Position numbers and translations under genes: made by a program. From the NCBI RefSeq assembly GCF_901447495.1, contig NZ_CABDWS010000019.1, positions 1 to 45,287 on the forward strand: a stretch of DNA of 45,287 nucleotides, written 5' to 3'. The notes beneath the pieces are model-generated. The model saw only the letters and a program-made list of their open reading frames with translations, was not told the origin of the DNA and made no database searches. Positions 24,710 to 32,619 of the stretch are shown piece after piece. The stretch is from Haloimpatiens lingqiaonensis. Its GTDB lineage: Bacteria > Bacillota > Clostridia > Clostridiales > Clostridiaceae. Positions within the stretch are counted from its first letter, which is position 1. Every line of letters begins with the position of its first letter.

Positions 24710-26599
24710 CTAATCAATTGTTATAGCCTTAACCGGACATGCCTTGTAGCAAGCTCCACATTTTATACATTTATCTATATCAATCACATGCTTTTCTTTA
24801 ACAGTGCCTTCTATAGCACCCACTGGACACCATCTAGCACATTTTGTACATCCTATACATTTATCTGTAATTTCATAATGTAAAAGAGTTTTACAAACTT
24901 TTGCTGGACATGTTTTCTCATTAACGTGTGCCTGGTATTCTTCTCTAAAATATTGAAGTGTGCTTAACACTGGATTTGGAGCAGATACCCCTAGTCCACA
25001 AAGGGATGTGTCTCTTATAGTGTGGCAAAGTTCTTCCATGTTAACCAAATCCTCTTCTGTAGCTTTACCTTCAGTTATTTTATTTAAAAGCTCTAAAAGT
25101 CTCTTATTTCCTACTCTACAAGGGGTACATTTTCCACAGGATTCATCCACAGTAAATTCTAAATAAAATTTAGCTACGTCAACCATGCAGTTATCTTCAT
25201 CCAATACGATCATTCCGCCAGAACCCATCATTGAACCTATTTCTGTTAAGGTATCATATTCTATAGGTATGTCTATAAATGAATTAGGTATGCATCCACC
25301 AGATGGTCCTCCAGTTTGCACAGCTTTTAACTCTTTTCCGTCTTTTATTCCTCCACCTATTTCATATATAATTTCCTTTAGAGATATTCCCATAGGCACT
25401 TCTACAAGTCCCACATTATTAATTTTACCTGCCAATGAGAACACTTTGGTTCCAGCAGATTTAGCAGTTCCTATAGAACTATACCAAGCTGCTCCATTAT
25501 TTATTATTGGTGCAATATTTGCAAAGGTTTCTACATTGTTTACGCAGGTTGGTCTTTGCCATAAGCCTTTTTCAGAGGTACGAGGTGGTTTCATTGTTGG
25601 CTCTCCTCTTTGTCCCTCTATTGAATGAATAAGCGCTGTAGCTTCTCCACAAACAAATGCTCCTGCTCCATATTTTATTTCTATGCTGAAATCAAATCCC
25701 GTACCTAATATATTTTTACCTAAAAGTCCTGCTTCTTCTGCATGGGCTATGGCTATTTTTAATCTCTGTACTGCTAAAGGATACTCAGCTCTTATATATA
25801 TAAATCCTTGGTTGGAGCCTGTGGCATATCCACAAATTGCCATAGCTTCTAAAACACTATGAGGGTCTCCTTCTAATATAGCTCTATCCATGAAGGCACC
25901 TGGGTCTCCTTCGTCAGCATTACATATAACATATTTAATGTCCCCTTTTGCTCTAAGGGCTGTTTGCCACTTTCTGCCTGTTGGGAAGCCTCCGCCTCCT
26001 CTGCCTCTTAGTCCTGAATCAGTTACTTCTTTTACAGTTTCCTCTGGCGTCATTTCAGTAAGCACTTTGCCTAGTGCTGTATAGGCTCCAGAACCTAATA
26101 CTTCTTCAAAATCTTCTGGATCTATTACTCCACAGTTTCTAAGTGCAATTTTAACTTGCTTTTTATAGAAAGGAATATCTTTTTTATTCTTTATCCTTTC
26201 CTTTGTTTCAGGTGCATCGTATAAAAGTCTATCTACTACTTTGCCTTCTACTATATGACTTTTAATGATTTCTTCTGCATCTTCTGGTGAAACCTTAACA
26301 TAAAATACATGTTCAGGAACTATTTCTATAACAGGGCCTTCTGAGCAGAATCCAAAACATCCAGTCATTACAACTTTAGTAGTTTCCTGCAAGCCTGCTT
26401 TTTTTATTTCTTCATTAAGCTTTTCCATTATTTTATATGAATTAGCTGATTTACATCCTGGCCCGCCGCATACTAATATCTGTCTTTCTTTAACTTCTGT
26501 ACTATTTCCCATGCTTTCAGTATTATATCTTAAATTAACTAATTTACTGTACTTTTCTTTTAGTTGTAGTAAATTATTATAATCTTTTATTCTTTCCAT
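24710..26599 (-). CDS. hydB: NADH-binding NuoF-like subunit of the bifurcating hydrogenase
   Basis: It carries the FMN and NAD(H) site and is the flavin subunit associated with bifurcation. Domains in order: thioredoxin-like [2Fe-2S] (C44, C49, C81, C85; CGGPGCK and GCFGFCSEGP); the Nqo1/NuoF FMN and NADH core (GLRGRGGGGFPTGRKW); an SLBB segment; the NuoF [4Fe-4S] motif ESCGKCTPCRVGNKRLLELL; and a C-terminal 2[4Fe-4S] ferredoxin (CIGCTKCARWCPVGAI, CIKCGACYKACPVKAI). The 629-aa length fits HydB/HndC. It starts 9 nt after hydC with SD GGAGTGATG and is followed by hydA, so the three are clearly one operon. Confidence 0.95.
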   Translation of the reverse strand: MERIKDYNNLLQLKEKYSKLVNLRYNTESMGNSTEVKERQILVCGGPGCKSANSYKIMEKLNEEIKKAGLQETTKVVMTGCFGFCSEGPVIEIVPEHVFYVKVSPEDAEEIIKSHIVEGKVVDRLLYDAPETKERIKNKKDIPFYKKQVKIALRNCGVIDPEDFEEVLGSGAYTALGKVLTEMTPEETVKEVTDSGLRGRGGGGFPTGRKWQTALRAKGDIKYVICNADEGDPGAFMDRAILEGDPHSVLEAMAICGYATGSNQGFIYIRAEYPLAVQRLKIAIAHAEEAGLLGKNILGTGFDFSIEIKYGAGAFVCGEATALIHSIEGQRGEPTMKPPRTSEKGLWQRPTCVNNVETFANIAPIINNGAAWYSSIGTAKSAGTKVFSLAGKINNVGLVEVPMGISLKEIIYEIGGGIKDGKELKAVQTGGPSGGCIPNSFIDIPIEYDTLTEIGSMMGSGGMIVLDEDNCMVDVAKFYLEFTVDESCGKCTPCRVGNKRLLELLNKITEGKATEEDLVNMEELCHTIRDTSLCGLGVSAPNPVLSTLQYFREEYQAHVNEKTCPAKVCKTLLHYEITDKCIGCTKCARWCPVGAIEGTVKEKHVIDIDKCIKCGACYKACPVKAITID

Positions 26600-26608
26600 G
26601 ATTTTTCA

Positions 26609-27088
26609 TCACTCCTTTAGCCCATCTAAAATAGATTCCACTTGTTCTTTTTTGAAATAACCGTGTACCTCATCATTTATAAGCACTACTGGAGCTATAG
26701 AGCATGCCCCTACACATCTCAATACATCTAAGGTGAAAAGTCCATCTTCAGTGGTTTCTCCCTCTTTTATGCCTAACTTTCTCTTGAATTCCTCTAGGAT
26801 ATCTCCAGCTCCTCTTACAAAGCAAGCAGTTCCTGTACAAACACTAATAACGTATTTTCCCTTTGGAACTGTAGTAAAGAATGAATAAAAGCTTACTACT
26901 CCATACACTTTAGAAACAGGTATTTCTAGCTTATGAGCAATAAACTCCTGAACCTCTTCACTTAAATATCCATAAAGCCCCTGTGCCTTGTGCAAAACAG
27001 CTATTAAAGCTGCTTCTTTGTTATCCTGCTTTTGAATAAATTCTTCTAGTTCTTTAAATTTTGAACAATTATTGCAGCCTGTACACAA
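26609..27088 (-). CDS. hydC: NuoE-like [2Fe-2S] subunit of the bifurcating hydrogenase
   Basis: The thioredoxin-like NuoE fold carries one [2Fe-2S] cluster, with cysteines in CTGTACFVRG and DVLRCVGACS, and the family stretch IPVSKVYGVVSFYSFFTTVP. The start is uncertain. A GTG at 27109 opens the frame but has no SD, whereas a TTG at 27088 follows GGAAGGAAGGG at good spacing and gives MCTGCNNCSKF. I chose the TTG. Either way the N-terminus carries an extra CxxC-type cluster (CTGCNNC), which may bind metal. It is the first gene of hydCBA; the leader upstream is unusually long and repeat-filled. Confidence 0.9.
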   Translation of the reverse strand: MCTGCNNCSKFKELEEFIQKQDNKEAALIAVLHKAQGLYGYLSEEVQEFIAHKLEIPVSKVYGVVSFYSFFTTVPKGKYVISVCTGTACFVRGAGDILEEFKRKLGIKEGETTEDGLFTLDVLRCVGACSIAPVVLINDEVHGYFKKEQVESILDGLKE

Positions 27089-27109
27089 CTTGTATCCCTT
27101 CCTTCCCAC

Positions 27110-27340
27110 ATCTTCAAATTTAAATTCTCTCTTTTAAATTCTCTTTATAAATTCTCTTTATAAATTGACTTTAATATTAATTAGCTTTAACCTTCATAAG
27201 ATTGGCTTTGCTCTTCATAAAATTAGCTTTACTCTTCATAAAATCAGATTTACTCTTATTAGGTTAGCTTTATTTTTAATAAGCGTGGCTACATTAGTAA
27301 TAGATTATAGCTTAGCTTTATAAATTAGCTTTAATAATAA
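27110..27340. repeat. Tandem repeats in the hyd leader: TTAGCTTTACTCTTCATAA units
   Basis: Three to five imperfect copies of a 22-bp unit (TTCATAAAATTAGCTTTACTC type) lie at 27190-27260. Degenerate AAATTAGCTTTAATA copies extend to 27330, with AATTCTCTTTATA repeats at 27125-27160. Confidence 0.65.
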
Positions 27341-27474
27341 TAAACAGAGCTCTTAGCTTCAGATGGAGTTTTTACTCCAACTGAATGTTAGAGATCGTTA
27401 TCCAGGGACGTAGCTGCCGTTATCTCCCACTTTGTTAGAAGTGGGAGTGTTACGGCAGGTAGTCATCGGATAAA
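27341..27474 (-). repeat. 134-bp structured repeat element, copy 2 (hyd leader)
   Basis: Nearly identical to 40676-40809 (I see two differences in 134 bp). On the minus strand it folds as CTGCCGT and CTCCCACTT pairing with AAGTGGGAG and ACGGCAG, then a linker TACGTCCCTGG, then a CTTCAG...GGAGT/ACTCC...CTGAAG hairpin and a final CTCTGTTTA. The element lies about 250 bp upstream of hydC, in the same orientation as the gene. It encodes no recognisable protein. Confidence 0.85.
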
Positions 27475-27512
27475 CTAAATATAATCTTTATTCAGTTAAT
27501 TCTTAGATTAAT

Positions 27513-27730
27513 TTTCTTTAGTTCGTTTTAAAATTTCTTTAGTTCATTTTGAATTTTGTTTATTTCATTTTAAAATTTCTTTACTTCGTTTTGAATTTTG
27601 TTTATTTCATTTTAAAATTTCTTTACTTCGTTTTGAATTTTGTTTATTTCATTTTAAAATTTCTTTACTTCGTTTTGAATTTTGTTTACTTAGTTTTCAA
27701 TTATATTTAGTTCGTTTTAAATTTTATTTA
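27513..27730. repeat. 42-bp tandem repeat in the hyd upstream region
   Basis: The unit TTTAAAATTTCTTTACTTCG plus TTTTGAATTTTGTTTATTTCA is repeated about four to five times. Each unit consists of two related halves of 21 bp (ATTTC...TTCG/ATTTTG...TTCA), so the underlying period is 21. Confidence 0.8.
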
Positions 27731-28242
27731 CTACTTTTAGACTAAAATTAAAGCTTTATACTAAACTTTATTAAACTTCAATTTAGAGTTTGATAAGTTA
27801 TTAACATTTTAAACATAATTCTTTTTTATTTCCAATATATTTTTTATATGTTTCTACAACTTTTTTAATTATATCATTTTTCTAAATTTTTGTTAATCTA
27901 ATTTTTTTCCTTCTAAAAAATTTATATTTTTCATATAATCGAATGAAAATTCATTTTTGGGTATTTATTACTAATAAGGCGATATTTAATTAACATTTTA
28001 TTTGAATATGTTAGTTAATATTACATTCATTTTGTCCTCACTGTGTTTTGAGCTGTTTAGTTCATATATGCAACTGTTATATAACTTTTATACTTATAAA
28101 AATAGCTTATACAATAATATCTATTTAATATCTTTGCTATTGTATTATATAAAAATTCATCCTGTAATTTTATTTGTTTTGCAATTTATAAATAAAATAA
28201 TTTCATAAAGTATCTATAAGTATCTATTTTTCATTATATTTA
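27731..28242. other. Gene-free AT-rich stretch, probable hyd promoter region
   Basis: No convincing gene. A 68-codon frame at 28002-28208 has poor SD and composition. An inverted repeat ATTAACAT...ATGTTAGTTAAT (27990-28020) and TTATTAACATTTTAAACATAA (27797-27817) only loosely resemble redox-regulator (Rex) operators. I do not call either. Confidence 0.35.
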
Positions 28243-28277
28243 AAAAACCACCATATAACCTTTTTATGGTGGTTTTT
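28243..28277. terminator. Bidirectional intrinsic terminator
   Basis: A 12-bp perfect stem AAAAACCACCAT/ATGGTGGTTTTT (28243-28254 with 28266-28277) has U-runs on both strands. It lies downstream of the HAD gene on minus. Confidence 0.8.
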
Positions 28278-28408
28278 CTAATACTATATATCATTTCGTT
28301 AATTTTTTATCATTTTCCTTCATATTACATTGTTACAATTCCATTTTTGAACTATTTCTTATTGTTATAGTTTTTTTCTATAGATTTTATTAAATTTTTT
28401 AATAAACT

Positions 28409-28482
28409 AATTTATTAAGTTTAGCTATTAATTTGTTAACTGTCCCCTATCTTTAAACCAATTCATTAAGTTTAGCTATTAA
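28409..28482. repeat. 23-bp direct duplication around a GGGGACAGTTAA copy at the HAD gene 3' end
   Basis: AATTTATTAAGTTTAGCTAT(TAA) at 28409-28431 repeats the last codons of the HAD gene (28460-28482) with one mismatch. Between the copies is one motif, TTAACTGTCCCC (28436-28447), 5 bp from the HAD stop codon. Confidence 0.8.
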
Positions 28483-29049
28483 GTCTTGTGAATTTTTAAA
28501 GTGTATTGTGTGAATTCCAACACTGGCTGCTCCTTGTATATTATCTAATGTATCATCAATAAAGATAGTTTCTTCTGTTTTTAAATTATATTCTTCTAGT
28601 AATCTCATGTATATTTCTTTTTCAGGCTTTAATAACTTTTCTTTATAAGAAACTATGCCGCCTTGAAATAATTTAAAAAATTCATTTTTCTCTGTTACAT
28701 ACTCAAAAGCTAAGTGATGAAAATTGGACAAATAATAATTATTAATCCCTTTTTCTTTTAATTGTTTTAAAATTTCTATAGTATCCTCCATTGGTGTTAA
28801 TAAATCATACCAACCATTAAAAGCATCTTTTATTGATTCACTGTAAAAGGCGTGTCTTTCACTAAGTATCTTTATTGCCTCAGTTTCAGTGATAGTTCCT
28901 CTATCTAGCATTAACCACTCATCACTTCTGAATACTAACTCTAGTATTTTTTCAACCTTTTCTTCATCATTAAATTTTTTAGTAAGATACGCTTTAGGAT
29001 CAAACTTTAACAAAACATTTCCTATATCAAATACAATATTTCTAATCAT
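28453..29049 (-). CDS. HAD-superfamily phosphatase (subfamily IA), 198 aa
   Basis: Haloacid-dehalogenase-type hydrolase, probably a small-molecule phosphatase. Motif I is NIVFDIGNVLLKFD (nucleophile Asp about 7, with Gly-Asn where many have DGT/DGV), motif II is the Ser/Asn in YYLSNFHH, motif III is the Lys in KLLKPEKEIYMRLLE, and motif IV is TIFIDDTLDNIQGA. The helical cap lies between I and II, defining subfamily IA (YihX/alpha-D-glucose-1-phosphatase-like). The start is the ATG at 29049, 4 nt after GGAGGG; four more residues from an upstream TTG would place the SD inside the gene. It is monocistronic. Confidence 0.85.
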   Translation of the reverse strand: MIRNIVFDIGNVLLKFDPKAYLTKKFNDEEKVEKILELVFRSDEWLMLDRGTITETEAIKILSERHAFYSESIKDAFNGWYDLLTPMEDTIEILKQLKEKGINNYYLSNFHHLAFEYVTEKNEFFKLFQGGIVSYKEKLLKPEKEIYMRLLEEYNLKTEETIFIDDTLDNIQGAASVGIHTIHFKNSQDLIAKLNELV

Positions 29050-29175
29050 TTTGCCCTCCAAATATAAAATAAAAATGGTATTTCACCCTCTTAAAACTCA
29101 GAACAGCCTAAAATTAAGAATATCCTAAAATTTTATATTTCTATAATATAATTATATCCTAAATACAAATAAATT
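29050..29175. other. Spacer before the ECF locus 3' end
   Basis: AT-rich leader of the HAD gene (minus strand); nothing else is recognisable. Confidence 0.4.
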
Positions 29176-29263
29176 GGGGACAGTTAAGCTATTTTTACAA
29201 ATAAATTGGGGACAGTTAAGCTATTTTCAGTATTTCTAAGCTGAAAATAGCTTAACCGTCCCC
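29176..29263. repeat. REP-like hairpin of GGGGACAGTTAA motifs after ecfS
   Basis: The motif occurs directly at 29176-29187 and 29208-29219 and inverted at 29252-29263. The inner pair forms a 23-bp stem (29208-29230 with 29241-29263; one A/C mismatch) with a 10-nt loop, beginning GGGGACAGTTAAGCTATTTT. It lies 6 bp from the ecfS stop codon and could terminate the corrinoid operon. Confidence 0.9.
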
Positions 29264-29269
29264 AAATTT

Positions 29270-30490
29270 TTAGAATAAGTCGTACTTTACTTTTATTCTT
29301 TCTAATTTCTCTATCATAGGATCTGAGATAAAAAATAAAAATACAACCGTTGCAAAAGCATGTACTAAGTCAAAGGGAATTCCTGTGGCATAGGTGGATA
29401 ATAATGCTTTTAGTGTAAATCTAGGCATTATCATGGTTATTGCACATATGTTCATTATTCCGCCATATATTAAAAATGTTGCTAATCCACCATAAATGCA
29501 TAATATGAAGCGGTTGCTTTTTAATCTTCCCTTTTTAAATATTATGCCTGCAATGAATCCTATTATGCCGAAGCTAAACATTTGCCAAGGAGTCCAAGGG
29601 CCTTGTCCAAAGAAGAAGTTGGATACAAGTCCAGCCATAGCCCCTGTTAAAAATGCCTCTTCCGGTCCAAAACACACACCCGTTATTATAATAATAGCTA
29701 CTACTGGCTTAAATTGAGGTAGCATAAAAAATGCCATTCTTCCCACAACGGCTATAGCAGCCATGGTAGCAATTAATATAAGTTCTCTAGCTTGAGGTTT
29801 TCTTTTTTCAAACTTCATAAAAAACGGTACCATGGTATAAATAACTATCATTATACTAATAAAAAAATATTTTCTATCATTTAATTTATATATACCAAAG
29901 GCAATAGTTAGTGGTATAAGTATTAGTATTATAAAAAATGTTATTAATTTTTGTATACTAAATTTACGCACCTTTTTATTTATACCATTTACACTGGTAC
30001 TGCTATTTGTGTTTCCGTAATCAGTATTTGTATAATTAGTTTTGGTATGGCTAGTACTATTTTCTGTATATCCAATACCGTTATTTCTATTACTATTATC
30101 ATCAGCATAACTATTATTACTTTTATAACTACTATTATCAGCAACATAGCTATTATTATTTTTATAACTACTATTATCATTTGCGTAACTACCATTATTT
30201 TTATAATTATCATCATTTTTATAATTATTATCATTTTTATAATTATCATCATTTTTATAATTATTATCATTATTATAACTAGCATCATTATTATAACTAT
30301 CATCATTATTATAACTATCATCATTATTATAACTATCATCATTATTATAACTATCATCATTATTGTAACTAGCATCATTATTGTAACTAGCATCATTATT
30401 GTAACTATCATCATTAATATAGCTACTGCCACTAGTATACCTGTTTCTTTTATTTGTGTTTGTATTATTATTTATACTCTCTTTCGGCAT
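29270..30490 (-). CDS. ECF transporter substrate-binding S component, predicted cobalamin/corrinoid (CbrT-like), 406 aa
   Basis: S components capture a vitamin in the membrane and deliver it to the ECF module. The membrane domain starts near residue 178. It has six or so helices, with LPQFKPVVAIIIITGVCFGP and FFFGQGPWTPWQMFSFGIIG, a pattern I associate with cobalamin-type S components of Firmicutes. Residues 1-175 are unlike the family: a low-complexity Asn/Asp/Tyr region with 6-residue units of DDSYNN type (residues 24-97) and looser repeats to about 135. SD AGAGGTG precedes ATG 30490, overlapping ecfA by 19 nt. Substrate is inferred from the cobalamin riboswitch and DUF4430 neighbours. Confidence 0.8.
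   Translation of the reverse strand: MPKESINNNTNTNKRNRYTSGSSYINDDSYNNDASYNNDASYNNDDSYNNDDSYNNDDSYNNDDSYNNDASYNNDNNYKNDDNYKNDNNYKNDDNYKNNGSYANDNSSYKNNNSYVADNSSYKSNNSYADDNSNRNNGIGYTENSTSHTKTNYTNTDYGNTNSSTSVNGINKKVRKFSIQKLITFFIILILIPLTIAFGIYKLNDRKYFFISIMIVIYTMVPFFMKFEKRKPQARELILIATMAAIAVVGRMAFFMLPQFKPVVAIIIITGVCFGPEEAFLTGAMAGLVSNFFFGQGPWTPWQMFSFGIIGFIAGIIFKKGRLKSNRFILCIYGGLATFLIYGGIMNICAITMIMPRFTLKALLSTYATGIPFDLVHAFATVVFLFFISDPMIEKLERIKVKYDLF
30176..30440 (-). repeat. 18-bp tandem repeat encoding the EcfS N-terminus
   Basis: The unit ATCATCATTATTATAACT (plus strand) is repeated about 12-14 times with variation. The period is a multiple of three and encodes hexapeptides. Long spurious open frames on both strands arise from it. 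Confidence 0.9.
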
Positions 30491-32619
30491 ATGGAAATCA
30501 CCTCTTTGTAGCTGGTAACATCGTTTAATATTCCCCTGGTTAGGCGGTTTAAGGAGGTGGTGTAAAAACTGTTGTCCTTAAAGAATTTGCCAGGTTCATC
30601 CGTGGAAACTATGGTTCCATTAAAAAACATAGAACATTTATCTGAGTACTCAGCACAAAAATCCAAGTCATGGGAAACTATTATAATAGTGACTCCATCC
30701 TGTTTCAATTTTTTAATTATTGCTCCTAGCTTATATTTAAAAAAGCTGTCTAAGGCTTTTGTAGGCTCATCTAGCAATAAAACCTTAGGGCTGAGCATTA
30801 AAATTTTTGCCATGGCAACTATTTGTTGTTCTCCTCCGCTTAGATCATAGGGATGCCTTTTTAGAAGCGATTCTATTCCAAAATACTTTATTATATCTTC
30901 TAATTTTTCATTTGCCTCAGCTTTTTTTATGCCTCTACCTTTTAATACTTCTTTTAAATCTAATTCTACAGTTTTCTTCACAAATAGTGCTTGTGGATTT
31001 TGAGGCATGAGAACTATTTTGTTGTTGCATAGTATGGTTTCTCTTTTTTTAAATACATCTACATCATTGTATTTCACAGTGCCTCTATAGGGCTGGCATA
31101 ATCCAGCTATTAGTCTTAGCATAGTGGTTTTCCCTGTACCATTTCCCCCTACTATGGAGTAAATCTCTCCTGCATCAACTTCTAGTGACAAGTCTTTGAT
31201 TATATCTTGACCATTCTTTTCATATCTAAACCAAACTTCATTTAATTCTATAATGGATTTATCTTTTTCTATTTTCTTTCCTTTTCCCATTATTCTATCT
31301 ATTATACTTACTTTTCTTATTCCTTTTGAATTCATTGAATTTACTTCTACACAAGATTTACCAAGACCTTCTGAATTCTTTGAATCTGCACCTACATAAG
31401 ATTTATCTGGACCTTCTGAATTCTTCGCACTTTCATATGGGTGAACTTTATCTAATACTTTTGAATTCTTTGCATCTATATCTGTATAAAATTTATCTAT
31501 GCCTTTTAACCCTTTTGTCTCTACATCTGAAGAAGATTCATCTATGCCTTTTGAATTTCTTTCATTTGTACCTTCTGTACCTTGGGACTCTACATGAAAA
31601 TTCACATTTGCAGATGTTAATTCGGCATTATTATCACATACAGCACAGGTAGAGTTTGTATCATAAGAAGCAGCTATCGAGGCACATATGGTGGCTGTCT
31701 CATCAGAAGCAGCTATTTCCGAATCACAGTTAGAGGTTAATGTATCACATGCTTCCACATCTAGCTTATGGTCCTTCACATTTGGATATTGGTCATTCAA
31801 ATAGGAGTTAAGCCATCTTCTACCTTCTTTTATGGTTACAGGATTTTCATGGCTGCCTAAAGTTACAGCTAATCTCATTGGTATTGGAAGGGCATTAAAC
31901 ATAGCTTCATTTTTACCATAAATAATTGAACCAATTTTGTTAGGTGTGGTATCTCCTACAATTTCTCCTTTGTCCATTACTATCACTCTATCAGACAAGG
32001 GCAATACATCATCTAAATGGTGCTCTACTATTATTATAGTAGTTCCCAGTTCTATATTAACCCTTTTAATGGTATTTAAAAAATCCACTGTGGCTATTGG
32101 GTCCAGCTGCGATGTAGGTTCATCCAATAGCAACATATCTGGCTGCATGACCATTATGGAAGCTAAGTTTAAAAGCTGTTTTTGACCCCCGGATAATTCT
32201 GTAACTGATTTTGTAAACCAAGTTTGTATTCCAAAAAATGATGCCATTTCGGCTACTCTTGAACGTATGGTGTTTCTGTCGTATCCAAGACTTTCTAGTC
32301 CAAAAGCTAATTCATGCCATACTTTGTCGGTAACCACTTGGTTATCTGGATTTTGAAGCACATATCCTATGCTACTGGCTTCACTGCGCAAATCTATTGA
32401 TTTTATATCTTTACCCTTGTATAATATATTTCCTTTTGTAGTACCTGCAGGAGTTAAAGCTGGCTTTAAATGCCTTAGAAGTGTTGATTTTCCACATCCT
32501 GATCTACCACATATGGTTATAAAATCACCACTTTCTACTGAAAAATTAATATCCCTTAATGCATTTTCAGTGCTGCCTGAATAAGCAAATGTTAAATTGT
32601 TGACCTTAAGCGTTTCCAT
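30472..32619 (-). CDS. ECF transporter fused double ATPase (EcfA-A'), 715 aa
   Basis: Two complete ABC ATPase domains power vitamin uptake together with EcfT and EcfS. Domain 1: Walker A GRSGCGKSTLL, signature LSGGQKQ, Walker B MLLLDEPTSQLD. Domain 2: GGNGTGKTTMLRL, LSGGEQQ, VLLLDEPTKALD. The start is the ATG at 32619 (METLKVNNLTF), preceded by GGGAGGAC; upstream in-frame codons overlap ecfT without an SD. The linker between the domains is unusual: residues about 353-433 are tandem 15-residue units such as NSEGPDKSYVGADSK. ecfA overlaps ecfT by 28 nt and ecfS by 19 nt, indicating tight coupling. Confidence 0.92.
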   Translation of the reverse strand: METLKVNNLTFAYSGSTENALRDINFSVESGDFITICGRSGCGKSTLLRHLKPALTPAGTTKGNILYKGKDIKSIDLRSEASSIGYVLQNPDNQVVTDKVWHELAFGLESLGYDRNTIRSRVAEMASFFGIQTWFTKSVTELSGGQKQLLNLASIMVMQPDMLLLDEPTSQLDPIATVDFLNTIKRVNIELGTTIIIVEHHLDDVLPLSDRVIVMDKGEIVGDTTPNKIGSIIYGKNEAMFNALPIPMRLAVTLGSHENPVTIKEGRRWLNSYLNDQYPNVKDHKLDVEACDTLTSNCDSEIAASDETATICASIAASYDTNSTCAVCDNNAELTSANVNFHVESQGTEGTNERNSKGIDESSSDVETKGLKGIDKFYTDIDAKNSKVLDKVHPYESAKNSEGPDKSYVGADSKNSEGLGKSCVEVNSMNSKGIRKVSIIDRIMGKGKKIEKDKSIIELNEVWFRYEKNGQDIIKDLSLEVDAGEIYSIVGGNGTGKTTMLRLIAGLCQPYRGTVKYNDVDVFKKRETILCNNKIVLMPQNPQALFVKKTVELDLKEVLKGRGIKKAEANEKLEDIIKYFGIESLLKRHPYDLSGGEQQIVAMAKILMLSPKVLLLDEPTKALDSFFKYKLGAIIKKLKQDGVTIIIVSHDLDFCAEYSDKCSMFFNGTIVSTDEPGKFFKDNSFYTTSLNRLTRGILNDVTSYKEVISICRKRV
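31325..31557 (-). repeat. 45-bp tandem repeat in the EcfA-A' linker
   Basis: About five degenerate units of 45 bp encode 15-residue repeats (NSKGIDESSSDVETK, GLKGIDKFYTDIDAK, NSKVLDKVHPYESAK, NSEGPDKSYVGADSK, NSEGLGKSCVEVNSM). Nucleotide divergence is higher than in the EcfS or kinase repeats, so this expansion is older. Confidence 0.85.

Noticed and set aside
27797-28020. Rex-type redox operators upstream of hydC
   Set aside because: TTATTAACATTTTAAACA has at least three mismatches to the clostridial Rex consensus and such matches are common in AT-rich DNA.
28002-28208. 68-codon plus-strand ORF with hydrophobic composition
   Set aside because: No SD within reach, codon use is random AT, and it lies in an upstream region full of repeats; a small membrane peptide cannot be excluded but is unsupported.
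29951-30511. Long open frames on both strands over the ecfS repeat (186 aa plus strand, 147 aa second minus frame)
   Set aside because: They arise from the 18-bp repeat, whose period is a multiple of three, so all six frames stay open. Their products are poly-Ile/Thr/Met and only the frame continuing into the S-component domain has an SD and a family match.
30600-32500. CRISPR-like regular repeats
   Set aside because: No array of near-identical repeats with unique spacers of constant length exists anywhere in the window; the periodic sequences are tandem repeats without spacers.
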